Shown here in pieces: positions 26,242-33,793 of a stretch of DNA of 64,000 bases. Every line of letters begins with the position of its first letter. Positions within the stretch are counted from its first letter, which is position 1. The notes under the pieces were generated by a model, which was not told the DNA's origin, ran no database searches, and was given only the letters and a program-made list of their open reading frames with translations. The position numbers were made by a program, and so were the translations under genes. This DNA is from Bacillota bacterium. Its GTDB lineage: Bacteria; Bacillota; Clostridia; Tissierellales; Sedimentibacteraceae. Where the stretch lies: the NCBI GenBank assembly GCA_023386345.1, contig JAEWJT010000016.1, positions 248,001 through 312,000 on the forward strand, read 5' to 3'.

Positions 26242-27522
26242 ATGAATAATAAAAAATATCAAGTATTTATTAGTTCTACTTATAAAGATTTGGTTGAAGA
26301 AAGAAAAAAAGTTCAAGAAGTTATTTTGAGTATGTATCAATTTCCTATAGGGATGGAAATGTTTAGTGCAGATGATGAAGAACAATGGGAAACTATAAAA
26401 GAAACAATTGATAGTTCTGATTATTATGTTTTAATTATTGGGCATAGATACGGTTCTGAAACATCTGAAGGTATAAGTTTTACTGAAAAAGAATACGATT
26501 ATGCTAAAAGCAAAAACATCCCTATATTATCATTTATAAGAAATAGAGATGTGGCATTGAAAGATAGCGAGCGTGAAAGCAGTACTGAAAAAAATGAGAA
26601 GTTAATTAAATTTATTAAAAAATCAGAAGATAATAAAATGTGCGATTATTGGACTGATAAAGAAGAGTTAGGTACAAAGGTCTCGGTTACATTATATAAA
26701 CAAATTTTAAAAAATAAAAGACCCGGATGGATAAGATCTGATAATTTAAATATTGATAATATAGTTAATGAAATGTCTGAATTAAGTAAAGAAAATAGGA
26801 AATTAAAGTTAAAGTTAGAAGAGTTAGAAAGGTTGCAAATTGTTAAGATTCCTAAAATAGGCGTAGAAATTAATAATAATAGTGATATAAAGCTAGATTT
26901 TTTAAATTTTAATCAACTTTTAAATTATAATAAAATAATGTGGGATGTGCTTACAGAAAAACAGAAAGAAAATATAACTATTGAAGAAATAAATGAATAC
27001 AATTCTTCATTGCCAACAAAATCAGAAATACATTTTTACAATATAGAAAACGAAAAATATTGGCGAGTAAAAAATACAGGAGTTTGTCTAGAATTTAATA
27101 TATATAATGATGGAAATATAAAAGCTAATGATATTAATATAGAAATAATTGCTCCAGAGGAAATTTTGATATTAAAAGAATATGAAATAAATAATTATAA
27201 GAAACCCGAAGGCTTCAAAATAAAATCTAATCCATTAGTTAAAAGTAATGAAACTTTTACTTCAAGTTATGCAGTAAAATTTCCTGTTTTAGAAAAAATG
27301 GCTCCTAACGTATTTAGTAAAAGAAGTTCTAAATATATTACGGTAATTAATAATGCTATTAATATTCATTTAGATAATTTGCTGCATAAAAAAAAATATA
27401 ACTTTGCAGATAAAATTAAATTAATACCATTAAACAAAGGAGTATACGAAATGAAGATCAGTATTATATGCGAAGAATATACTGATAAAATGGAATATAT
27501 TAAACAAATAACTGTTCAATGA
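26242..27522 (+). CDS. DUF4062 protein, candidate defence gene
   Basis: 426 aa. Residues ~4-150 are a DUF4062 domain: YQVFISSTYKDLVEERK, PIGMEMFSADDEEQWE, DYYVLIIGHRYGS, GISFTEKEYDYAKSK. It is a TIR/Rossmann-like module found at the N-terminus of many bacterial immune proteins. A coiled coil (~175-200) joins it to a C-terminal domain I do not recognise. AGAGGT precedes the ATG by 6 bases. It has its own promoter and a hairpin after the stop, is intact, and is the last protein gene before the right junction. Phage-borne defence cargo is likely by context. Confidence 0.7.
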   Translation: MNNKKYQVFISSTYKDLVEERKKVQEVILSMYQFPIGMEMFSADDEEQWETIKETIDSSDYYVLIIGHRYGSETSEGISFTEKEYDYAKSKNIPILSFIRNRDVALKDSERESSTEKNEKLIKFIKKSEDNKMCDYWTDKEELGTKVSVTLYKQILKNKRPGWIRSDNLNIDNIVNEMSELSKENRKLKLKLEELERLQIVKIPKIGVEINNNSDIKLDFLNFNQLLNYNKIMWDVLTEKQKENITIEEINEYNSSLPTKSEIHFYNIENEKYWRVKNTGVCLEFNIYNDGNIKANDINIEIIAPEEILILKEYEINNYKKPEGFKIKSNPLVKSNETFTSSYAVKFPVLEKMAPNVFSKRSSKYITVINNAINIHLDNLLHKKKYNFADKIKLIPLNKGVYEMKISIICEEYTDKMEYIKQITVQ

Positions 27523-27523
27523 T

Positions 27524-27545
27524 ACCTACCTATATTATAGGTGGT
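27524..27545 (+). terminator. Hairpin after the DUF4062 gene
   Basis: ACCTACCTATA / TATAGGTGGT stem two bases after the stop codon; the T-run is weak. Confidence 0.5.
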
Positions 27546-27645
27546 AAAAATTAAATTTTATTAATAAATGATAACGCCTTAAGTGATAGATCATATAAAT
27601 AGTAAAAATACTAGGACATTGACTTGGTATTTTATTAAATAATAT

Positions 27646-27674
27646 TTGACGAATTTTGCATAATATCGTATAAT
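27646..27674 (+). promoter_or_regulatory. Strong sigma-A promoter near the right junction
   Basis: TTGACG (27646-27651), 17 bases, TATAAT (27669-27674). No protein gene follows on the plus strand within the element. Confidence 0.75.
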
Positions 27675-27680
27675 AATCTT

Positions 27681-27769
27681 GTTAATTTAACAGCTATAAC
27701 GTGCTACATATCAATCATATTATGATTTCAAGGCAACAAAGTTATAAAAAAAGTCATTGTTGCCTTTTT
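27681..27769 (+). ncRNA. Candidate small RNA at the element's right end
   Basis: Predicted from the consensus promoter just upstream and the intrinsic terminator at 27730-27769, about 90 nt apart, with no reading frame between. The stretch also contains GTTAATTTAAC and ATCATATTATGAT short hairpins. It points toward the right junction and the cotJC start. Function unknown. Confidence 0.45.
27730..27769 (+). terminator. Terminator at the right end of the element
   Basis: AAGGCAACAA / TTGTTGCCTT stem followed by TTT, 16 bases before the right attachment arm. Confidence 0.85.
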
Positions 27770-27778
27770 ATTGCTCTA

Positions 27779-27928
27779 TTAAAATATATTACGTACTTTT
27801 ACATATAGTGTTCTTGCGCTAAATTCTCCATCTGGACCTCCGTATTGATTTAGTATATTTCTTGCCATTCTAACATCACGGTTAGTCACTCTAACTGGAT
27901 ATTGCAATTTTTTTTCATACATAAACAT
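27779..27928 (-). CDS. cotJC: cotJC, 5' part: split spore coat gene
   Basis: Third gene of the cotJ operon. It starts at ATG 27926-27928 with GGGGAGG nine bases upstream. The first 38 residues (MFMYEKKLQYPVRVTNRDVR ... NQYGGPDGEFSA) are the standard CotJC N-terminus. From 27814 downward the frame runs into element sequence, adding 11 foreign codons ending VRNIF before TAA. Fused at the CT/AG dinucleotide to the 3' part at 5097-5555 it would read GEFSASMNYLTQRF, as in normal CotJC. In Bacillus the cotJ operon is sigma-E dependent; a sigma-E promoter could not be recognised here. Confidence 0.93.
   Translation of the reverse strand: MFMYEKKLQYPVRVTNRDVRMARNILNQYGGPDGEFSARTLYVKVRNIF
27785..27814. 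other. Right attachment junction of the cotJC intervening element
   Basis: The arm at 27785-27805 is the inverted match of 5563-5583. Seven bases later comes CT (27813-27814), the proposed crossover core. Bases above 27814 are cotJC. The two junctions share only this dinucleotide, as is usual for large serine recombinases. Confidence 0.85.
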
Positions 27929-27946
27929 AAATTAATTACCTCCCCT

Positions 27947-28240
27947 CTATTCCCATGGCCATGGACTGTTAATATATCTCCAAGTGCCAGAGATATCAGG
28001 TGTGTAAGAGTCCAAAGGTCCAAATTTTTTACCAAATTCATCCTTTAATTGCATTAGCTTTGTGCTGTACTCATGGTGTCTGATAAGTGCTATAGGATCA
28101 TTAGGATGAGTATTTAGAAAAAGCGCTGAATCTAGTGTTGCAAATTGATATTTCATTATTTCAAGCATCATTGAATCCCTTTGCTGCATATTCATAGTGG
28201 TATCTTTCGCTTTGATTTCACTATTGCATAATGCTCTCAT
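27947..28240 (-). CDS. cotJB: Spore coat protein CotJB
   Basis: 97 aa. The core LEIMKYQFATLDSALFLNTH, HPNDPIALI and the terminal WRYINSPWPWE are typical of CotJB. The ribosome site AGAGGTG lies within the end of cotJA, 7 bases before the ATG; one base separates the genes, so they are translationally linked. It works with CotJA and CotJC in the inner spore coat. Intact. Confidence 0.92.
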   Translation of the reverse strand: MRALCNSEIKAKDTTMNMQQRDSMMLEIMKYQFATLDSALFLNTHPNDPIALIRHHEYSTKLMQLKDEFGKKFGPLDSYTPDISGTWRYINSPWPWE

Positions 28241-28241
28241 C

Positions 28242-28442
28242 TTATTGCACCTCTTTTCTCTTAGTATGCGAATAAGGAGTAACTAAGTCTGGAAAAAGAG
28301 TGCCAGCATTGAATGCTTCCTCTACATCCATATAATCGGGCGTTATTTGGTATGGCACATATCCATAGCCTACCTTTGGATTAGCAGGCATATAAGGTAC
28401 TAAAGGCTGATATGTTTCGTCTATATTTTTGTTTAATATCAT
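28242..28442 (-). CDS. cotJA: Spore coat-associated protein CotJA
   Basis: 66 aa, Pro/Tyr-rich: PLVPYMPANPKVGYGYVPYQ, then a body ending in AFNAGTLFPDLVTPYS, the signature of CotJA, needed in Bacillus for CotJC assembly into the coat. First gene of the operon cotJA-cotJB-cotJC; AAGGA lies upstream of the ATG. Divergent from csoR across ~355 bases. Confidence 0.92.
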   Translation of the reverse strand: MILNKNIDETYQPLVPYMPANPKVGYGYVPYQITPDYMDVEEAFNAGTLFPDLVTPYSHTKRKEVQ

Positions 28443-28798
28443 ATGAAACTCATTCCTTTCAAGTTTTATTTTGTGCTAATTTTCAAACTAAATTAGCGTT
28501 AATCACAAAAATTTTTATATACTAAAAAGCAAAATCATAACTTTATTTTAATCATAAAATTTTGCCATAAACATAATAAAAATTTGTAATTATGTAGAAT
28601 AACACCCACTATTAATGTATTCCCTGTGCAAGAAAATGTTCAAAAATAACGGAAACTTTATTTTAAAATAATATCGTTAAAAACTGAAATAATAAACTTA
28701 AAAAAATTTTTAAAATTTCTGTTGACAGAATAAATTTTTGATGATATTATACTTATACACCCCCCGTGTGAGGGGTATCAAAAAAGGAGTGAGATTGA
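28443..28798. other. Divergent intergenic region cotJA / csoR
   Basis: Holds the csoR promoter and operator on the plus side and, on the cotJA side, an 8-bp inverted repeat GCTAATTT / AAATTAGC at 28475-28497 in the untranslated leader. No other gene is seen. Confidence 0.6.
28723..28779 (+). promoter_or_regulatory. csoR-copA promoter and CsoR-type operator
   Basis: TTGACA (28723-28728), 16 bases, TATTAT (28745-28750), followed by the G/C-rich imperfect dyad TATACACCCCCC ... GTGAGGGGTATC (28755-28779). GC tracts flanked by TA like this are typical CsoR sites. Overlap with the transcription start explains copper-relieved repression. Confidence 0.8.
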
Positions 28799-29065
28799 TT
28801 GAACGATGGGAAGAAAAAAGCTATGCAGTCACTTAAAACCGCAAGAGGGCAAATAGATGGAATTATTAAAATGCTAGAGGACGAGAGATACTGTATAGAT
28901 ATATCTAATCAAATATTTGCAGCGTCTTCGCTTTTAAAGAAAGCGAATTTAGAGATATTAAAACAGCATATTAATCACTGTGTTTTAGAAGCCGCAAGTC
29001 ATGGAGATGGTACTGAAAAAATTAATGAAATAATACTTATTTTATCAAAAATTCTTGATAAATAA
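28799..29065 (+). CDS. csoR: CsoR-family copper-sensing repressor
   Basis: 88 aa, all-helical DUF156/CsoR family. The family N-terminus (SLKTARGQIDGIIKMLEDER) leads to the Cu(I) ligands Cys (ERYCIDI), His and Cys (HINHC), all present, pointing to Cu(I) rather than formaldehyde sensing. TTG start (28799) with AAGGAG nine bases upstream. It is followed after 35 bases by copA, so the operon is autoregulated through the operator at 28755-28779. Confidence 0.9.
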   Translation: MNDGKKKAMQSLKTARGQIDGIIKMLEDERYCIDISNQIFAASSLLKKANLEILKQHINHCVLEAASHGDGTEKINEIILILSKILDK

Positions 29066-29100
29066 ATATAAAAATTTAAAAGAAAGGAATATAAATCAAA

Positions 29101-31686
29101 ATGAAATCACAAAAATTTGATATAAAGGGCATGACTTGCTCTGCATGCTCCTTGGCTGTTGACAAAAGTGTAAATAAGCTTCAGGGCATAGATGGGGTTA
29201 ATGTCAATTTATTGAATAATAACATGGTAGTAAAATACGACGAAAGCAAGCTAAGTGATGATAAAATCATTAAAGCAGTTGAAGATGCTGGTTACCAAGC
29301 CTTCATAGCTGGTGCTAGAAAAGAGGCAGGCAATACTTCAAATAAAGAAAATATCGCAGAGCTAGAAATCAAGGAAATGAAAAAAAGACTGCTTATCTCA
29401 TTGATATTCACTATACCACTATTTTATATATCAATGGGGCATATGCTGAAGTGGCCGCTTCCTGCTATACTACACGGGCATGGAAATACAATGACTTTTG
29501 CTTTTATACAATTTTTACTCGCACTTCCGGTTGTATTTGTAAACAGCAAATATTATAAGGTTGGATTTAAGACCTTATTTAAAGGTTCTCCAAACATGGA
29601 CTCTCTTATAGCTATTGGAACATCAGCCGCTATGATTTATGGAGTATTTGCAATATTTAAAATCGGTTATGGCTTAGGTCATGGAGATAAAGATATGGTA
29701 ATGCAATATTCTATGGATTTATACTTTGAATCAGCAGCTGTTGTTCTTGCTCTAATAACACTTGGAAAATTCTTAGAAGCAAGAGCTAAGGGCAAAACCT
29801 CAGAGGCTATTAAAAAGCTTATAGATTTAGCTCCAAAAACAGCCTTAGTCCTTAGAAAAAATCCAGAAACAGGAATTAATGAGGAAATTGAAATAGCTGT
29901 AGAAGAATTAGTTCTAAATGATGTAGTAATCGTGAAACCAGGGCAAAGTATACCAACCGACGGAGTTATAATTGAAGGACGAACTTCAATTGATGAGTCA
30001 ATGCTGACAGGCGAAAGCTTGCCAGTTGAAAAAAATGTTGGAGATAAAGTAATTGGTGCAAGTATAAATAAATCAGGTTCTTTTAGATTTGAAGTTACAA
30101 AACTTGGAGATGATACTGCTTTAGCACAAATAATAAAGTTAGTTGAAGAAGCAGGTTCTTCAAAAGCTCCAATTGCTAAATTAGCAGATAAAATAAGTGG
30201 TGTGTTTGTTCCTGCTGTTATTGCTATAGCAGTAATTGCAACAATAGTATGGCTACTTCTTGGATATCCATTTGAATTTGCCTTATCTATAGGAATTGCT
30301 GTATTAGTTATTTCCTGCCCATGTGCTCTTGGTTTAGCAACACCAACAGCGATTATGGTTGGTACCGGCAAAGGAGCTGAAAATGGAATATTAATTAAAT
30401 CGGCAGAAAGCTTAGAAACAGCTCATACTATAAATACAGTTATAATGGATAAAACTGGTACTATAACGGAGGGAAAACCTCGCGTAACAGATATAGTGAC
30501 TAATGGTAAAATTGATAAAGAAAGATTGCTTCAATTATCTGCATCTGTTGAAAAAAACTCTGAACATCCATTGGCAGATGCCATAGTTAAAGATGCAGAG
30601 AATAAAGGAATTAAACTCTTAAATATCAGCGATTTTGAAGCTATACACGGTATGGGACTTCAGGCTAAAGTTGAAGATATGCTCATATACATGGGAAATA
30701 AAAAGCTATTAGACAGTAAAAATATCTCACTATCTTCATTTGACAATGAAAGTCAAAGACTGGCTTCAGAAGGAAAAACACCTATGTTCTTTGCAAATGA
30801 AAATGAAGTTTTGGGTATAATAGCTGTAGCAGACGTTGTTAAACCAACTAGCGAAAGTGCTATCAAAGAATTTGAAAGAATGGGCATAGAAGTAATAATG
30901 CTTACTGGAGATAACAAAAAAACTGCAGAAGCAATAGGCAAGCAAATAAAAGTAAGCAGAGTAATTGCAGAGGTTTTACCACAGGATAAAGAAAAAGAAG
31001 TAAGAAAGCTTCAAGATTTAGGTAAAAAAGTTGCAATGATAGGTGACGGTATAAATGATGCTCCTGCACTTGTTAGAGCAGATGTAGGAATTGCAATAGG
31101 AGCAGGTACTGATATAGCAATAGAATCTGCAGATATAGTATTAGTAAAAAATGATTTACTAGATGCAGTAAGAGCTGTACAATTGAGTAAATCAGTTATT
31201 AGAAATATAAAGCAAAACCTGTTCTGGGCATTTATATACAACGTAGTAGGAATTCCATTGGCAGCAGGAGTATTTTTCGGAGTGCTTGGTTGGAAGTTAA
31301 ATCCAATGTTTGCAGGAGCTGCGATGAGTTTAAGCAGCGTTTCAGTAGTGCTAAATGCTTTGAGATTGAAGCTGTTTAAAGCAAAAATAAGCGAAGTAAA
31401 TCCACCACAAAAGCTTGTGGATAATATACAAAATATAGAAAGTATAAAAAATATAGAAGATGTAGAAAGGAAGGAAAATAACATGGTAAAAACATTAAAA
31501 GTAGAGGGAATGACTTGTGGTCATTGCAAAATGAGAGTAGAAAAGGCTCTTAATGCAGTAAAAGGTGTTGAAAATGCAACAGTAAATTTAGAAACAAAAG
31601 AAGTAGCAATTAATATGTCAGAGGACATAAATGAGCAAACACTTATAGACGCTGTGACAGATGCAGGATATGAGGTAATTAAATAG
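29101..31686 (+). CDS. copA: Copper-exporting P1B-type ATPase CopA with extra C-terminal CopZ-like domain
   Basis: 861 aa. N-terminal metal-binding domain (GMTCSACS, ~aa 10-17), membrane spans, TGES phosphatase loop, CPC ion site (SCPCALGLATPT), DKTGT phosphorylation site, SEHPL nucleotide site, and TGDN / GDGINDAP hinge: all P1B-1 signatures. After the last membrane helix a linker leads to a second metal-binding domain (~795-861, EGMTCGHCKMRVEKAL) that looks like the chaperone CopZ. GAAAGGAA precedes the start. It exports Cu(I) from the cytoplasm. The C-terminal domain position is unusual for bacterial CopA. Confidence 0.95.
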   Translation: MKSQKFDIKGMTCSACSLAVDKSVNKLQGIDGVNVNLLNNNMVVKYDESKLSDDKIIKAVEDAGYQAFIAGARKEAGNTSNKENIAELEIKEMKKRLLISLIFTIPLFYISMGHMLKWPLPAILHGHGNTMTFAFIQFLLALPVVFVNSKYYKVGFKTLFKGSPNMDSLIAIGTSAAMIYGVFAIFKIGYGLGHGDKDMVMQYSMDLYFESAAVVLALITLGKFLEARAKGKTSEAIKKLIDLAPKTALVLRKNPETGINEEIEIAVEELVLNDVVIVKPGQSIPTDGVIIEGRTSIDESMLTGESLPVEKNVGDKVIGASINKSGSFRFEVTKLGDDTALAQIIKLVEEAGSSKAPIAKLADKISGVFVPAVIAIAVIATIVWLLLGYPFEFALSIGIAVLVISCPCALGLATPTAIMVGTGKGAENGILIKSAESLETAHTINTVIMDKTGTITEGKPRVTDIVTNGKIDKERLLQLSASVEKNSEHPLADAIVKDAENKGIKLLNISDFEAIHGMGLQAKVEDMLIYMGNKKLLDSKNISLSSFDNESQRLASEGKTPMFFANENEVLGIIAVADVVKPTSESAIKEFERMGIEVIMLTGDNKKTAEAIGKQIKVSRVIAEVLPQDKEKEVRKLQDLGKKVAMIGDGINDAPALVRADVGIAIGAGTDIAIESADIVLVKNDLLDAVRAVQLSKSVIRNIKQNLFWAFIYNVVGIPLAAGVFFGVLGWKLNPMFAGAAMSLSSVSVVLNALRLKLFKAKISEVNPPQKLVDNIQNIESIKNIEDVERKENNMVKTLKVEGMTCGHCKMRVEKALNAVKGVENATVNLETKEVAINMSEDINEQTLIDAVTDAGYEVIK
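31483..31686 (+). CDS. copZ: Possible separately translated CopZ from inside copA
   Basis: In frame within copA, ATG 31483 has the strong ribosome site AGAAAGGAAGG about 8 bases upstream, and the product (MVKTLKVEGMTCGHC ...) is 67 aa, exactly a stand-alone CopZ. Either copA and copZ were once overlapping genes now fused, or both a long CopA and free CopZ are made from one gene, as E. coli does by frameshifting. Confidence 0.5.
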   Translation: MVKTLKVEGMTCGHCKMRVEKALNAVKGVENATVNLETKEVAINMSEDINEQTLIDAVTDAGYEVIK

Positions 31687-31700
31687 ACAGATAAAAAGCA

Positions 31701-31754
31701 AGTGAAGTTTGAATTGCCTTTCATAAAGGGTATATCAAACTTCACTCTTTTTTC
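31701..31754 (+). terminator. Terminator of the copper operon
   Basis: Stem AGTGAAGTTTGA / TCAAACTTCACT followed by CTTTTTT. Confidence 0.85.
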
Positions 31755-31779
31755 TACTTTATACTCCTAATTAATTTTT

Positions 31780-32427
31780 CTAAAATATATTAGACTCTAC
31801 ATTGTCAGCTACCCAATGAACAGTCTTTAGGTATTTTTCTAATTCATCCTTTTTCTTTTCTTTAAATAATCTAATTATCTCATAATGTTCTTTATTTGTT
31901 TTTCTTAAAATTTCTTGTTCATTACTAGGCTCATCAAAAACATAATACTTTCTTAAAAAATTGTTCTTTAATTGATTTAATAATAAAACCATATCGGTAT
32001 TGTCTGATAAATTAACATATAAATCATGAAACTGTAATTGAAGTTCGTGATACTCTTCCTTTAAGCTTTGATTTATGGCGCTGTCCATAGATTCAGCTAA
32101 AAACTGCATTTTTTTAATTATATCATCATTCATTAAATCCACTGCGTTATAAGCAAGCTTTCCATCTAATAATCCTATAATTTCATATAAATTTTGAGCC
32201 TTTTTAATATCTAAAACCTTAACCTTAAAACCTTTTCGCGGAGTTTTTTCTAACAATCCTTCAGAAGCTAGTTGAATTAGAGCTTCTCTAATAGGTGTTC
32301 TGCTTATATTTAAAGCATCAGAAATTTGTTTTTCGCTAAGTTTATCAGTAGGCTTCAAAGATCCATCATTAATTTTTTCAGAAATATATTTATAGACATG
32401 ATCTTTAAGTGACATATAGTCCGACAT
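31780..32427 (-). CDS. GntR-family (FCD) regulator, divergent to the arginine/ornithine genes
   Basis: 216 aa. Winged-helix N-terminus (KLSEKQISDALNISRTPIRE, ALIQLASEGLLEK), then the all-helical FCD ligand domain with metal-binding His/Asp (FHDLYV, TNKEHYEII). The start is placed at 32427 because GGAGG lies 5 bases before it; the upstream ATG (32439) is part of that site. It is transcribed away from the amidinohydrolase gene, with palindromes between them matching GntR-type sites, so it probably controls that cluster in response to an amino acid. Confidence 0.8.
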   Translation of the reverse strand: MSDYMSLKDHVYKYISEKINDGSLKPTDKLSEKQISDALNISRTPIREALIQLASEGLLEKTPRKGFKVKVLDIKKAQNLYEIIGLLDGKLAYNAVDLMNDDIIKKMQFLAESMDSAINQSLKEEYHELQLQFHDLYVNLSDNTDMVLLLNQLKNNFLRKYYVFDEPSNEQEILRKTNKEHYEIIRLFKEKKKDELEKYLKTVHWVADNVESNIF

Positions 32428-32729
32428 AATATCCTCCATTATCCAACTAAATAAATTATCCTAATTTTTATCTTTATTCAATATAAAATCTTTTTACATA
32501 TTTTTAAATTTTATCAATATCTATCTAAATAAATTATATATAATATATTTGAATGATTATCACAAACAATATGATAGCATTAAAAGTAAAAATATTCAAT
32601 AAAAAGAAAATAAAATTTTGAATATTATTAATCATTGTTCAAATAATATATAGTGGTTCTAATATCAAATAAAATGTTACAATCCGTTAATAAAAATATT
32701 ACGGTTTATTAATGAAAACGATATTGCGT

Positions 32730-32765
32730 TTTATACAAAATGTGTATAAAATATATTGTATACAA
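32730..32765. promoter_or_regulatory. Tandem operator for the GntR regulator
   Basis: Two dyads: TTTATACA-5-TGTATAAA (32730-32750) and the perfect palindrome TTGTATACAA (32756-32765), the latter identical to the core of the known Bacillus GntR operator. They lie 26-62 bases before the amidinohydrolase start. Confidence 0.7.
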
Positions 32766-32791
32766 AATAATAAAAAATTGGAGGTACAGAA

Positions 32792-33562
32792 ATGTTTAAA
32801 AATGTTATTGTTAGAAGACCAGCGAAATCGCTGATTAATGGTATTACTTCGGCTCCCGAACTAGGAAAACCGGATTATGAATTAGCTCTAAAGCAGCACG
32901 ATGATTATATTGAAGCTCTTAAAGCTTGTGGAGTTCAAGTAACAGTGCTTGAAGCATTAGAAGATTATCCAGATTCATGTTTTGTTGAGGATACAGCTGT
33001 ACTCACTAAAAAATGTGCGATAATATCAAATCCTGGAGCTGATACGAGAAGAGGAGAATCAGCTTTGATGGTAGATACTATCAAAAAGTTTTATAAAGAT
33101 GATCAAATTGAGTACATTAAATCACCTGGAACTATGGAGGGTGGAGATGTAATGATGGTTGGAGACCATTTCTATATTGGTTTATCTGCTCGTACAAATG
33201 AAGAAGGTTGCAGACAGTTCAAAGAGGCGTTGGCTAAATACGGTTACACATGCTCAGTTGTTTCTTTAGATGAGGTTTTACACCTTAAAACTGGTGTAAA
33301 TTATATTGAAAATAACAACATGCTTGTTTCTGGTGAATTCATTGAAAAGCCAGATTTCAAAACATATAATAAAATCATTGTTCCAGTAGAAGAGGCTTAT
33401 GGAGCAAATTGTATTTGGGTGAACGATACTGTTATAGTTCCTAAGGGATATCCTACAGTTGAAAAAGGCGTGAGAGACGCTGGTTATAAAGTAATCATTA
33501 CAGATACATCAGAGTATAGAAAATTAGATGGAGGACTTAGCTGTCTATCACTTCGTTTCTAA
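32792..33562 (+). CDS. DDAH/arginine-deiminase-superfamily amidinohydrolase
   Basis: 256 aa. Amidinotransferase-superfamily hydrolase: CFVEDTAVL, MEGGDVMMVG, the catalytic His in HLKTGVNYI, and the nucleophile Cys in the C-terminal GGLSCLSLRF. The length fits the DDAH branch, acting on methylarginine or arginine to give citrulline. Because an amino-acid exchanger and an ornithine racemase-like gene follow, arginine (or citrulline) breakdown is the more likely job. GGAGGT lies 9 bases before the ATG. A terminator follows, so it may be expressed at a higher level than its neighbours. Confidence 0.75.
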   Translation: MFKNVIVRRPAKSLINGITSAPELGKPDYELALKQHDDYIEALKACGVQVTVLEALEDYPDSCFVEDTAVLTKKCAIISNPGADTRRGESALMVDTIKKFYKDDQIEYIKSPGTMEGGDVMMVGDHFYIGLSARTNEEGCRQFKEALAKYGYTCSVVSLDEVLHLKTGVNYIENNNMLVSGEFIEKPDFKTYNKIIVPVEEAYGANCIWVNDTVIVPKGYPTVEKGVRDAGYKVIITDTSEYRKLDGGLSCLSLRF

Positions 33563-33620
33563 CAATTTCTAAAAATTAAATTAAGTGAATAATCTTGTAA
33601 TTGTTGAGTTTTAATAAAAT

Positions 33621-33657
33621 ACTGGAGAACTTATGACTTTCATAAGTTTCTCCTAGT
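33621..33657 (+). terminator. Terminator after the amidinohydrolase gene
   Basis: GGAGAACTTATG / CATAAGTTTCTCC stem with one bulge, then an ATTTTTAT tail. Confidence 0.7.
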
Positions 33658-33793
33658 ATTTTTATAATATTTTTATAGACAAACGTTTTTACAAGTGATA
33701 AAATGTTATATCATAAATATTTTAAAATTTGCGATTGCAATATTAAAGTGTTTAATAAGTGTATAAAAACTTATAGTTTATAGGGAGGAAAGT

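Noticed and set aside
5556..27812. Integration into a tRNA gene, as for typical prophages
   Set aside because: No tRNA sequence is present at either junction; the target is the cotJC coding region.
5558..27819. CGC (GCG on the min strand) as the crossover core
   Set aside because: Joining at CGC (5558-5560/27817-27819) also restores a 190-codon cotJC frame, but it lies off the centre of the attP dyad, giving 11- and 2-base flanks, while CT gives an exact 7-2-7 spacing and a more typical CotJC sequence. A shared TAT further out fails symmetry as well.
29679..30371. Long open frame antisense to copA (230 codons)
   Set aside because: A shadow of the conserved copA frame; no ribosome site and no protein-like features of its own.
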